Positions 52,257-61,984 of a DNA stretch of 64,000 bases are shown in pieces. Positions within the stretch are counted from its first letter, which is position 1, and each line of letters begins with the position of its first letter. A model generated the notes under the pieces. That model was not told where the DNA came from. It saw only the letters and a list, made by a program, of their open reading frames with translations, and searched no databases. Made by a program: the position numbers and the translations under genes. Origin of the DNA: AWTP1-13 sp033764875 (GTDB lineage: Bacteria > Pseudomonadota > Alphaproteobacteria > Rhizobiales > Hyphomicrobiaceae); NCBI GenBank assembly GCA_033764875.1, contig JANRIO010000051.1, forward strand, positions 1 to 64,000, given 5' to 3'.

Positions 52257-52713
52257 GATGATCATCGCCGGCGTCTGGGTGTGTCTCGTCACGCTGGGTG
52301 CCGCCTACGGCGCCTTCCAGTGGCAGGCCAACCAGAAGCCGGAGACCGACGCCAAGCCGAAGGCGCCCAAGGAGGCGGTGAAGACCCGCATGATCAGCGT
52401 CCCCATCATCATGGAGGGCGCGCTGCAGGGCTACGTGATGGCGCAGCTGACCTTCACGGTCGACGCCAAGATCTACAAGGAGATGCAGATCAAGCCGCAG
52501 GAGTACCTGCTCGACGAGGCCTTCAAGGTGATCTACGGCGAGGGCGGCATCGACTTCCGCAACGCCAAGAAGCAGGACCTCGGCGGCATCACCGCCAAGA
52601 TCGCCTCAAGCACCAATGCCCGCCTCGGCCAGCCCCTGGTCGAGGACGTGCTGATCCAGGAGTTGAACTACCTGCCCAAGGAGAACGCCCGCGGCGGCGG
52701 CGGCAAGCGCTGA
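52249..52713 (+). CDS. Membrane-anchored protein of the flagellar cluster, unknown
   Basis: 154 residues. One N-terminal membrane helix (MIAGVWVCLVTLGAAYGAF region), then a soluble part with PIIMEGALQGYVMAQLTFTVD, DEAFKVIYGEGGIDF and a Gly-rich tail. The layout, an anchor plus a small periplasmic domain with FTVD, recalls FliL but the similarity is weak. Overlaps the FlgN-like gene by 8 bases, so it belongs to the flagellar unit. Confidence 0.6.
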   Translation: MIKMIIAGVWVCLVTLGAAYGAFQWQANQKPETDAKPKAPKEAVKTRMISVPIIMEGALQGYVMAQLTFTVDAKIYKEMQIKPQEYLLDEAFKVIYGEGGIDFRNAKKQDLGGITAKIASSTNARLGQPLVEDVLIQELNYLPKENARGGGGKR

Positions 52714-52806
52714 CCCTTTGCGCGGGATGCGGATTGAGCCGCAGGGGTGCCGGCTGCCATTTATTGATCCGACGTATGCCCTTGCGCCCGCTTCCGGCCA
52801 TGCTAT

Positions 52807-52824
52807 CGCTAGGCAGTGCTAGCG
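52807..52824. promoter_or_regulatory. CGCTAG-N6-CTAGCG inverted repeat upstream of pccB
   Basis: Perfect 6-bp arms with a 6-base spacer, 110 bases before the carboxylase start, in the 221-base gap after the flagellar genes. Possible operator; no regulator identified. Confidence 0.4.
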
Positions 52825-52934
52825 TCTGGCGGTGTGCGGCCCGGGCCTGATCCGGGCCGCTTTGCGTCTCCGCCCGACCCCGGCGAGGACTTGTCTGGCG
52901 CGGCCCGATCCGACGACCTTTAGGAGGCGTGACG

Positions 52935-54467
<1,533 letters not shown>

Positions 54468-54798
54468 GCGATGGGTTGCCCGCCTGAGCGCAATCTTATG
54501 CGCGAAGGCCCCTCACCCCACCCTAGGTCCGTGCGAGGCCTCCCTCTGCATCCTTCGTGGGGAGTAAGGCTGGCGAGAGCGGATGCCGCCTCTCGCCGCC
54601 TTTCAGGGGGACTTGCCAGCGCGCGCCGCTGGCCAGGCGCAGTTCCACAGCGTTGTCGGTCTCGGGCCTTGCCCGGTCGTTTAGCGTGCGGCCAAGCCCG
54701 CTCTAGCATGTCATCGTGTGGAATTGACGGATCGCCTAGACGCAGCGGCTCCGCTCGGGCTCCGTTCTCGTCTCTGGCTTCGAACTTCGCCCCGCCCC
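54468..54798. other. Intergenic region, no gene; degenerate palindromic repeat
   Basis: 331 bases between the convergent pccB and regA genes. No coding frame is supported. The stretch 54508-54620 (CCCCTCACCCCACCC ... GTGGGGAGTAAGG ... CTCTCGCC) looks like a decayed relative of the palindromic element at 24.5 kb. No clear T-run terminator. Confidence 0.5.
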
Positions 54799-55365
54799 CT
54801 ACTTCGGCGCCCTCTTCGCGAGGATGCGCTGCAGCGTGCGGCGGTGCATGTTGAGGCGCCGGGCCGTCTCCGAGACGTTGCGGTTGCACAGCTCGTAGAC
54901 GCGCTGGATGTGCTCCCAGCGCACGCGGTCGGCCGACATCGGGTTCTCCGGCGGCGCCGCCTTGCTGTCGGACGGCGCCAGCAGGCTGTCCGTCACGTCG
55001 TCGGCATCGGCCGGCTTGGCGAGATAGTCGACGGCGCCGAGCTTCACGGCCGAGACGGCGGTGGCGATGTTGCCATAGCCGGTGAGCACGACTGCGCGCG
55101 CGTCAGGGCGCAGCTTCGACAGCTCGCCGATCACGTCGAGGCCATTGCCGTCCTCCAGCCGCATGTCGACGACCGCGAACGCCGGCGGCGTCTGCCGGAT
55201 CACCGACAGCCCCTCCGCGACCGAATGCGCCAGACGAACCTGGAATCCCCGCAGCTCCATGGCGCGGGCAAGGCGCGTCACGAAGGCCCGGTCGTCATCG
55301 ACCAGCACCAGCGAGCGGTCCTCGGGAAGTTCGTCGGGTTTGAATGTCAGATCGTCTTCGGTCAC
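54799..55365 (-). CDS. regA: Redox response regulator RegA/ActR
   Basis: 188 residues from GTG 55365, 6 bases after GGAGG. Receiver domain (SLVLVDDDRAFVTRLARAM; phospho-acceptor D67 in VVDMRLEDG; conserved T/K at VLTGYGN and AVDYLAKP) joined by a short Pro-rich linker to a Fis-type helix-turn-helix (NVSETARRLNMHRRTLQRIL). The helix matches the near-invariant RegA/PrrA/ActR DNA-binding end. It controls genes for respiration, and carbon or nitrogen fixation when oxygen falls. Adjacent to its sensor gene. Confidence 0.95.
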   Translation of the reverse strand: MTEDDLTFKPDELPEDRSLVLVDDDRAFVTRLARAMELRGFQVRLAHSVAEGLSVIRQTPPAFAVVDMRLEDGNGLDVIGELSKLRPDARAVVLTGYGNIATAVSAVKLGAVDYLAKPADADDVTDSLLAPSDSKAAPPENPMSADRVRWEHIQRVYELCNRNVSETARRLNMHRRTLQRILAKRAPK

Positions 55366-55424
55366 GGCTGCCTCCAGATTGCGATGACTATAGCAGCCCG
55401 GGCGCCGCACCCAAGCTTTTGCGG

Positions 55425-56858
55425 TCATTTTTGCTCAACAAGGTCCTCTAAAGGTTCCGGCGCCCCGCGTCGAGCCGGGACCGGCTTTGCGTGCATACCG
55501 GACCATCCTTGAGCGGGGGGCTGCCCCGCAAAGGACTCGCGCGTCCAGGTCAGCTGCACCACCGCGCCCTGCGCCGGCGGCGGCCTGTTGTCGAGGCTGA
55601 CCGTCGCCCCGGAGCGTTCCAGCAGCGTCTTGGCGATGAAGAAGCCGAGCCCGAGCCCGGTGGGCTTGCCGAGCTTGCCCGATGTCTGCTCGCTCTGTCG
55701 CGAGGGGCGCGTGGTGATGAAGGGATCGCCCAGCGCCTCCATCACGTCGGGCGGAATGCCGGGTCCGTCGTCAGATATGGTGATCACGATCTCGCGCGCC
55801 GACCAGGTGGCCGTGACGTCGACGCGCGAGTGCGCGAAGTCGACCGCGTTCTCGAGCAGGTTTCCGATGCCGTAGATCAGCCCCGGGCGGCGCTCGCCGA
55901 CGGGCTCCTCCGTCTCGGCGCCGTCCGTCTTGCCGTTGGCCGGCTGTGCCGTAACGACGATCTGCGTGTTGAAGCCGCGATAGGGTGCCGCCGCCTCCTC
56001 GATGAGCTGCGAGACGGTGAGGTGCGCGTGCAGCGGGTCGGGCTCCGCCGGCGTCCGCGTCAGCTTCTTCAGGATCTCCCGGCAGCGCACGGCCTGCGAT
56101 TGCAGGAGCGCCAGGTCCTCGGCCATGGGGCTGTTGGCCGGCACCTCGCGCGACAGCTCCTTGGCGACCACCGTGATCGTCGACAGCGGCGTGCCGAGCT
56201 CGTGCGCCGCCGCCGCCGCCAGCCCGTCGAGGGCGTGCAGCTGCTGCTCGCGGGCGAGCACCATCTCGGTCGCCGCCAGCGCGTCCGACATTTGTCGGGA
56301 TTCGCTCGCAAGCCGCCAGGCGTAGAGCGCCAGGAAGATCATGCCCGAGACGAGCGAGGCGAGCGTCCCGACCGAGTAGAGCAGCGGCAGCTCGAACTCG
56401 CCCGCGCTCGTCCACGGCAGCGGCTGGTGGCTGAAGGTCAGGCCGACGGTGCAGGTGACGGCGAGCAGCCCGAGCCCGACGGTCGTCAGCGGCGGCAGCG
56501 TCGAGGCCGACACCGTCACCGGCACGACGATCAGGAACACGAACGGGTTCTCGACCCCGCCGGTGAGATAGAGCAGCGCCGACAGCTGCAGGATGTCCCA
56601 CGCGAGCAGCGACATCGCGAGCGATGTCGAGAGCCGCGACCGCATGGTGTAGCTGAGCCGCACGAACACGTTGAGCCAGGCCGAGGCCGCCACGAGCCCG
56701 AGGCAGATGCCGATCGGCAGGTCGAAGCCGAGCACGAAATACACCAGGCACAGCGTCACCAGCTGGCCGATGACGCCGAACCAGCGCAGCCGCACCGCGG
56801 TTTGCAGGCGCAGGCCGCTGACGCGTGTCTCTCTCGGTTGTTTCTGCGTTGCTACCAT
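55425..56858 (-). CDS. regB: Redox sensor histidine kinase RegB/ActS
   Basis: 477 residues. Six membrane helices; the ubiquinone-binding GGVENPF motif (100-106) lies in the membrane part. The H-box AAHELGTPLSTI has the phospho-histidine H219 and C259 (AVRCREI) matches the redox-active Cys of RegB. The ATPase region has GNLLENAVDFA, DDGPGIP and GLGLGFFIAK. It autophosphorylates under reducing conditions and signals to RegA. Divergent from the ABC transporter and SCO genes. Confidence 0.95.
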   Translation of the reverse strand: MVATQKQPRETRVSGLRLQTAVRLRWFGVIGQLVTLCLVYFVLGFDLPIGICLGLVAASAWLNVFVRLSYTMRSRLSTSLAMSLLAWDILQLSALLYLTGGVENPFVFLIVVPVTVSASTLPPLTTVGLGLLAVTCTVGLTFSHQPLPWTSAGEFELPLLYSVGTLASLVSGMIFLALYAWRLASESRQMSDALAATEMVLAREQQLHALDGLAAAAAHELGTPLSTITVVAKELSREVPANSPMAEDLALLQSQAVRCREILKKLTRTPAEPDPLHAHLTVSQLIEEAAAPYRGFNTQIVVTAQPANGKTDGAETEEPVGERRPGLIYGIGNLLENAVDFAHSRVDVTATWSAREIVITISDDGPGIPPDVMEALGDPFITTRPSRQSEQTSGKLGKPTGLGLGFFIAKTLLERSGATVSLDNRPPPAQGAVVQLTWTRESFAGQPPAQGWSGMHAKPVPARRGAPEPLEDLVEQK

Positions 56859-57095
56859 GCCTGGGCCGTGCAGGAGGGCCGCGCGTCGGCTCCATGGGGC
56901 GCTTGCGGCACACGCTCTGCTACCCCAGATAGAGGGTCAAGGCCAGCCCGCCAATGGCGAAATGCGCCCTTCGCGCCACACGCGGTCCCTTGCACGTCCC
57001 GCAAGGGTGGGCGCTGGTTCCATTCAGTTGCGGTTCAGCTAAGAGCGTCGATCCGGGGGGCGAGGTCTTTGCCGGCGCCAGGCGGAGCAGTGGTG

Positions 57096-57902
57096 ATGCA
57101 GAAATCCATCCACGTCGCGGACGGCCCGCGGCAAGACGGGGCCGGCGCGGCCGGTCCGCCGCCGGTCGCCGTGCGCGCGCTGAGCAAGGTCTACGGCGAG
57201 GTGCGCGCCGTCGACGGCATCAGCTTCTCGCTCGAGCGGGCTACCGTCACGGCGCTCCTGGGCGGCAACGGCGCCGGCAAGACGACCACGATCGCGATGC
57301 TGATGGGCCTCGTGCTCCCGTCCTCGGGCGAGGCCCGCATCTTCGGTGCCGACATGGCGCGCGAGCGCTACCAGGTGCTGCACCGGGTGAACTTCGAGAG
57401 CCCCTATGTCGACGTGCCCATGCGCCTCACCGTGCGCCAGAACCTCGAGGTCTTCGGCCGTCTCTACGGCGTGCGCGGCCTCAAGCAGGCGATCGCGGCC
57501 GTTGCCGGCCGCATGCGCCTCACCGATCTGCTCGACCGGCCCTACGGCAAGCTGTCGGCCGGCCAGAAGACGCGCGTGAGCCTCGCCAAGGCGCTGATCA
57601 ACGAGCCCGAGGTGCTGCTCCTGGACGAGCCGACGGCCTCCCTCGACCCCGACACGGCCGATTGGATCCGCAGCGAGATCGAGGCCTATCGCGATCGGCG
57701 CGGGGCGACCGTCGTGCTCGCCTCCCACAACATGGCCGAGGTGGAGCGTCTCGCGGACCGCGTCATCATGATGGAGAAGGGGCGCATCATCGCCGACGAC
57801 ACGCCCGAGGGTCTGATCCGCAGCTTCGGCCGCGCCAACCTCGAGGAGGTGTTCCTCGCCATCGCCCGCCGCACGGACGCCGGGCAGGGGAGCAAGCCAT
57901 GA
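57096..57902 (+). CDS. ABC transporter ATP-binding protein
   Basis: 268 residues from ATG 57096, which follows GGAG. Walker A LLGGNGAGKTTTI, signature KLSAGQKTRVSLAKAL, Walker B VLLLDEPTASLDP and VVLASHNMAEVERL. The type fits export systems of the ABC-2 class. The next gene, overlapping by four bases, is its permease. Substrate unknown; in related organisms this pair lies next to regB and a SCO gene, hinting at a link to respiratory enzyme assembly. Confidence 0.92.
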   Translation: MQKSIHVADGPRQDGAGAAGPPPVAVRALSKVYGEVRAVDGISFSLERATVTALLGGNGAGKTTTIAMLMGLVLPSSGEARIFGADMARERYQVLHRVNFESPYVDVPMRLTVRQNLEVFGRLYGVRGLKQAIAAVAGRMRLTDLLDRPYGKLSAGQKTRVSLAKALINEPEVLLLDEPTASLDPDTADWIRSEIEAYRDRRGATVVLASHNMAEVERLADRVIMMEKGRIIADDTPEGLIRSFGRANLEEVFLAIARRTDAGQGSKP

Positions 57903-58729
57903 CGCCCGCGGCATCCGCAGCCGGCCGTCCCCTGCACGCCTCCCTCGGCCGCGTCTGGGGCCTGGTGCTGCGCTACTGGTATGTCATGCGCTCCTCCTGG
58001 CCGCGCACGGCCGAGCTGATCTACTGGCCGCTGGTCCAGATGCTGACCTGGGGCTTCCTGCAGAACTATCTTGCCAGCACGTCCTCTTTCGCGAGCCGCG
58101 CGGCGGGCCTCTTCATCGGCGGCGTGCTGCTCTGGGACATCCTGGTGCGCAGCCAGCTCGGCTTCGCGGTGGCTTTCCTCGAGGAGGTGTGGTCGCGCAA
58201 TCTCGGGCACCTGATGATGAGCCCCCTGCGCCCGCACGAGCTGGTCGCCGCTCTGGTCGTCGTCAGTTTCGCCAAGCTCTCGGTCGCCATGGTGCCGGTG
58301 ATCGGCCTCGCCTATTGGTTCTTCGGCTACAATCTCCTGGGCCTTGGCGTTGCGTTCGCGGTGTTCTTCGCCAATCTCGTCTTCATGAGCTGGGCCGTCG
58401 CGCTGGTCTCGACCGGGGTCGTGCTCCGCTGGGGGCTCGGCGCCGAGAGCTTCGCCTGGCTCATCGTCTTCGCCCTGCTGCCCCTGTGCTGCGTCTATTA
58501 CCCCGTTGCAACCCTGCCCTCGTGGTTGCAGGTGGTTGCGCTTGCGCTGCCGCCCACCTACGTCTTCGAGGGGCTGAGGGGCATCGTGCTTGACGCCACC
58601 TTCGACGCCACGTTGATGCTCAAGGCCTTCGCTCTGAACCTCCTCTATTTCGCCGGCGGATACGCCACGTTCGCCTACTGCTTGCACAGCGCGAGGGTCA
58701 ACGGCACCCTCGTCCAGATGGGCGAGTAG
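57899..58729 (+). CDS. ABC-2 type transporter permease
   Basis: 276 residues, six membrane helices, with AELIYWPLVQMLTWGFLQNY at the start and LPPTYVFEGLRGIVLD near the end, typical of ABC-2 exporters. Starts within the end of the ATPase gene (ATGA). Forms a homodimeric or heteromeric channel with that ATPase. Confidence 0.92.
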   Translation: MTPAASAAGRPLHASLGRVWGLVLRYWYVMRSSWPRTAELIYWPLVQMLTWGFLQNYLASTSSFASRAAGLFIGGVLLWDILVRSQLGFAVAFLEEVWSRNLGHLMMSPLRPHELVAALVVVSFAKLSVAMVPVIGLAYWFFGYNLLGLGVAFAVFFANLVFMSWAVALVSTGVVLRWGLGAESFAWLIVFALLPLCCVYYPVATLPSWLQVVALALPPTYVFEGLRGIVLDATFDATLMLKAFALNLLYFAGGYATFAYCLHSARVNGTLVQMGE

Positions 58730-58764
58730 GGTCTCGTGCCGGCAGATCGGACCTCGTTCGCCCC

Positions 58765-59376
58765 ATGTCCAGACTGACCCTCTCCGCGTTGCTTGTTGGC
58801 GGTCTGCTCGTTGGCGGGCTCGCCGCCGTCGCCCTCGTCCCCGACATCCGCGAGCGCCTGCTTCCCAAGGACGCCGCGCGCAGCGTCGGGCAGGCGCTTG
58901 TTGGGGGTCCGTTTACCTTGACGGATCACACCGGCCGCCGCGTCACCGAAGCGGACTACCGGGGCAAGTACATGCTGGTCTTCTTCGGCTTCACCTATTG
59001 CCCCGACGTGTGCCCCACGGCACTGCAGTCAGTGGCGGCCGCGCTAGATTTGCTGGGACCGAAAGCCGACCGGGTCGTGCCCTTGTTCGTAACCGTAGAC
59101 CCAGAACGGGACACTCCGGAGCAGTTGGCTCAGTACGTCTCGAGTTTCAGCCCCCGGCTCGTCGGACTGACGGGCTCCAGGGCCGAGATCGATACTGTGC
59201 TGAAAGAGTACCGGGTCTACGCTCAGCGGGTCGATGATCCGAAGTCGACGGCCGGATACACGATGAACCACTCGTCTATCGTCTACGTTATGGGAATGGA
59301 CGGTGCCTACCGCACCCACTTCACGCACGCGACGAGCGCCGAGACCATCGCAGAGCGTCTTGCCAAGCTGTTGTAA
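58765..59376 (+). CDS. SCO1/SenC-family copper protein
   Basis: 203 residues with an N-terminal membrane anchor (LLVGGLLVGGLAAVALV). The thioredoxin-like domain has FGFTYCPDVCPT with the copper-binding CxxxC and the later ligand His in TMNHSSIVYV. Delivers copper to the CuA site of cytochrome oxidase or protects thiols in the periplasm. Follows the ABC permease by 35 bases and lies near regBA, as senC does in other alphaproteobacteria. Confidence 0.93.
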   Translation: MSRLTLSALLVGGLLVGGLAAVALVPDIRERLLPKDAARSVGQALVGGPFTLTDHTGRRVTEADYRGKYMLVFFGFTYCPDVCPTALQSVAAALDLLGPKADRVVPLFVTVDPERDTPEQLAQYVSSFSPRLVGLTGSRAEIDTVLKEYRVYAQRVDDPKSTAGYTMNHSSIVYVMGMDGAYRTHFTHATSAETIAERLAKLL

Positions 59377-59529
59377 CGAGAACACATCCTATGTGCAATC
59401 GACGAATCAGTGCAGTCTTCCGCAAGCAGGAGTGCGATGATCGCGCCGCGCTTCGTGCCGCGAGAAGGCGCCCGTCGAGGACCGCACCGGCACGTCGGGT
59501 GGATGCGTCTGCTACCGGGGGACACTCTC

Positions 59530-60876
59530 GTGCTCTATCATCTCTTTGAGCTTGGCCGGGTTGGCTTCGGTCCAGCGCGCATCGCCGCCGAGACGACGCG
59601 ACTTCTCCTCAACAATCCCTTCAACCCCATCACGCACACGCCCTTCGCGCGTCAGGCCGTTGCCGCCGCGGAGATGTTCGAGCGCACCACGCGTCGCTAT
59701 CCCAAGCCCGAGTTCGGCCTCAAGACGACGCGCGTCGACGGCCTGCCCGTCCGCGTGACCGAGGAGGTTGTCTGGGAGACGCCCTTCTGCAGGCTTGTCC
59801 ATTTCAAACGCGATATCGATCGCGCGCGCGCCTCGCAGGACCCGCGCCTGCTCCTGGTGGCGCCGATGTCCGGACATTTCGCGACGCTGCTGCGCGGCAC
59901 CGTCGAGACGTTCCTGCCGGACCATGAGGTCTACATCACCGACTGGCAGGACGCGCGCGAGATCCCGGTGTCGGCCGGCACGTTCGACCTTGACGACTAT
60001 ATCGACACCGTCGCCGACATCTTCCGCTTTTTCGCCGGCGACGTGCACGTCTTCGCCGTCTGTCAGCCCTCCGTTCCGGTGCTCGCCGCGACCGCCGTCA
60101 TGGAGGCGGATGGCGACCCGCACGTGCCCCTCACGCTGATGCTGGCCGGTGGTCCGATCGACACCCGCATCAACCAGACGGTCGTCAACACGCTCGCCGA
60201 GAAGCGCGGCACCGACTGGTTCCGCCGCAACGTCATCACCAACGTGCCCTGGCCCAGCAAGGGCCGCGGCCGCCAAGTCTATCCCGGCTTCCTGCAGCTG
60301 TCGGGCTTCATGACCATGAACCTCGACCGGCACATGCAGGCCCACAAGGACCTGTTCATGCATCTCGTCGCCGGTGACGGCGACAGCGCCGCCAAGCACC
60401 GCGAGTTCTACGACGAGTATCTGGCGGTCATGGATCTGACGGCAGAGTTCTACCTGCAGACCGTCGACACCGTCTTCGTCCAGCACCTGATGCCGCGCGG
60501 TCTTATGATGCACCGTGGCCGGCGCGTCGACCTCTCGGCCATCCGCCGTCCGGCTCTCATGACCATCGAGGGCGAGAAGGACGACATTACCGGGACCGGC
60601 CAGTGCCGCGCCGCGCTCGACCTCTGCGTCAACGTTCCGTCCGACATGAAGGCGCACTTCGAATGCCCGCGCGTCGGCCACTACGGCGTCTTCAACGGCT
60701 CGCGCTTCCGCTCCGAGATCGCCCCGCGCATGGCCCGCTTCATGCGCGACAACGATCCGTGCGCCGCGCAGATGCTGTCGATCGGCCAGCTCGAGCACAT
60801 GGCGACGATGCCGACGCAAGCTTCCCGCGCCAAGGAGTTCGACAGCTCGATCGCCTTCACGTTCGCACCCGGCTGA
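59530..60876 (+). CDS. phaZ: Intracellular polyhydroxybutyrate depolymerase
   Basis: 448 residues from GTG 59530, 7 bases after a G-run; family proteins start (M)LYHL(F/Y)EL as here. The alpha/beta-hydrolase core has FAVCQPSVPVLAA, in which Cys (C178 from this start) replaces the usual Ser nucleophile as in PhaZ of Cupriavidus, and a His late in CPRVGHYGVFNG. It degrades stored PHB granules in the cytosol. ATG 59503 is an alternative start. Confidence 0.9.
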   Translation: MLYHLFELGRVGFGPARIAAETTRLLLNNPFNPITHTPFARQAVAAAEMFERTTRRYPKPEFGLKTTRVDGLPVRVTEEVVWETPFCRLVHFKRDIDRARASQDPRLLLVAPMSGHFATLLRGTVETFLPDHEVYITDWQDAREIPVSAGTFDLDDYIDTVADIFRFFAGDVHVFAVCQPSVPVLAATAVMEADGDPHVPLTLMLAGGPIDTRINQTVVNTLAEKRGTDWFRRNVITNVPWPSKGRGRQVYPGFLQLSGFMTMNLDRHMQAHKDLFMHLVAGDGDSAAKHREFYDEYLAVMDLTAEFYLQTVDTVFVQHLMPRGLMMHRGRRVDLSAIRRPALMTIEGEKDDITGTGQCRAALDLCVNVPSDMKAHFECPRVGHYGVFNGSRFRSEIAPRMARFMRDNDPCAAQMLSIGQLEHMATMPTQASRAKEFDSSIAFTFAPG

Positions 60877-61216
60877 GCAGGGGCTCCCTCTGCTGTGGTG
60901 GACGGGCATCGTGCGTTTTGCGTGTACGCGTCGCGCCGCTCCTCTCGTCTGCGTCGGGCTTGACGTCGCAGCCGTGAGTGTCCACGATCCGGCCGCCCGC
61001 GACACAAGACTGGGGCTGCCGCAGCAAGGCCCGCATTAAGGCTTTGACAGACACAATTGTCTGCTAGCTACGCCCAGCGTCGAGTGACCAGTGTTGAGAG
61101 TGGGTTGACCCGCCCGTTCGTGGGGACGCACGGGGCCTCTGCAGGTCGCGAGACTTGGGTGAGGCTTTCGAGCAGGAGCGCTCGGCGAGTTGCGAGTTGG
61201 AATTGAGGGGGCGACA
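60877..61216. other. Intergenic region, no gene; TTGACA box and CAGACA dyad
   Basis: 340 bases between phaZ and the metallopeptidase gene, with no supported frame. A TTGACA (61044-61049) overlaps CAGACA-CAAT-TGTCTG (61048-61063), a 6-bp dyad, and may form a promoter with an operator for the downstream gene; the -10 box is unclear. Confidence 0.4.
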
Positions 61217-61969
61217 TTGCCGGCAGGCAAGAAGACCGCTACCAGGGTATCGAAGACCGTAGCCCTTCAGGTGGAAGGCATCGGTGTGCCCGTCGAGGTG
61301 CGAAGACATCACGCGGCCCGCCGTTTCACGCTGCGCGTGAGCAAGACCCGTCGGGCCGTCGTGGTGACCATGCCGCAGCGCGCGCGGGTCGACGAGGCGG
61401 GCACGTTCCTCAACAAGCACATCGATTGGGTGCGCGAGCGCCTGGGCAGCGTGCCGGACGGCGTGCCCTTCGTGCCGGGGGCCACGATCCCCGTGCGCGG
61501 GCGGCCGCATCGCATCGCCGTCGTTGCGCCCGAGCGCGGCTTGTCCATCGTCACGCCGGATCCGAGCGGGGCGACGCCTAGGCTGCTCGTTGCCGGCCGC
61601 GCCGAGCACGTGCCGCGTCGCCTGCGCGACTGGCTCTACGAGGAGGCCAAGCGAGATCTGGACGAGCGGGTGTCGCTTCACGCCAAGGCGCTCGGTGTGC
61701 GCGTGCGCCGCATCTGCCTGCGCGACCAGCAGACGCGCTGGGGGTCCTGCTCGGCGACGGGAGTGCTGTCGTTCTCCTGGCGCCTGATCCTGGCACCGCC
61801 CTTCGTGCTCGACTATGTGGCAGCCCACGAGGTCGCCCACATCCTGGAGATGAACCACGGTCCCCGCTTCTGGCGCCATGTCGCCCGCTGCGTGCCCCGT
61901 CTCGACGAGGCGAAGGCGTGGCTGCGTAACGAGGGCTCGGACCTGCACCGCTACGGGCTGGCGCTGTAG
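61217..61969 (+). CDS. YgjP/SprT-like metallopeptidase (M48-type)
   Basis: 250 residues, start at TTG 61217 after GAGGGGG. C-terminal zinc motif YVAAHEVAHILEMNHGPRFW (HExxH) with the family features QQTRWGSC and LSFSWRLILAP. A YgjP-type DUF45 protein, probably cytosolic and possibly nucleic-acid-linked like SprT. Function unproven. Converges on the penicillin-binding-protein gene with 15 bases between the stops. Confidence 0.88.
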   Translation: MPAGKKTATRVSKTVALQVEGIGVPVEVRRHHAARRFTLRVSKTRRAVVVTMPQRARVDEAGTFLNKHIDWVRERLGSVPDGVPFVPGATIPVRGRPHRIAVVAPERGLSIVTPDPSGATPRLLVAGRAEHVPRRLRDWLYEEAKRDLDERVSLHAKALGVRVRRICLRDQQTRWGSCSATGVLSFSWRLILAPPFVLDYVAAHEVAHILEMNHGPRFWRHVARCVPRLDEAKAWLRNEGSDLHRYGLAL

Positions 61970-61984
61970 CCTTGCGGCACGGCG

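Noticed and set aside
61044..61068. Firm sigma-70 promoter before the metallopeptidase gene
   Set aside because: TTGACA is good but I could not find a convincing -10 box at 16-18 bases.
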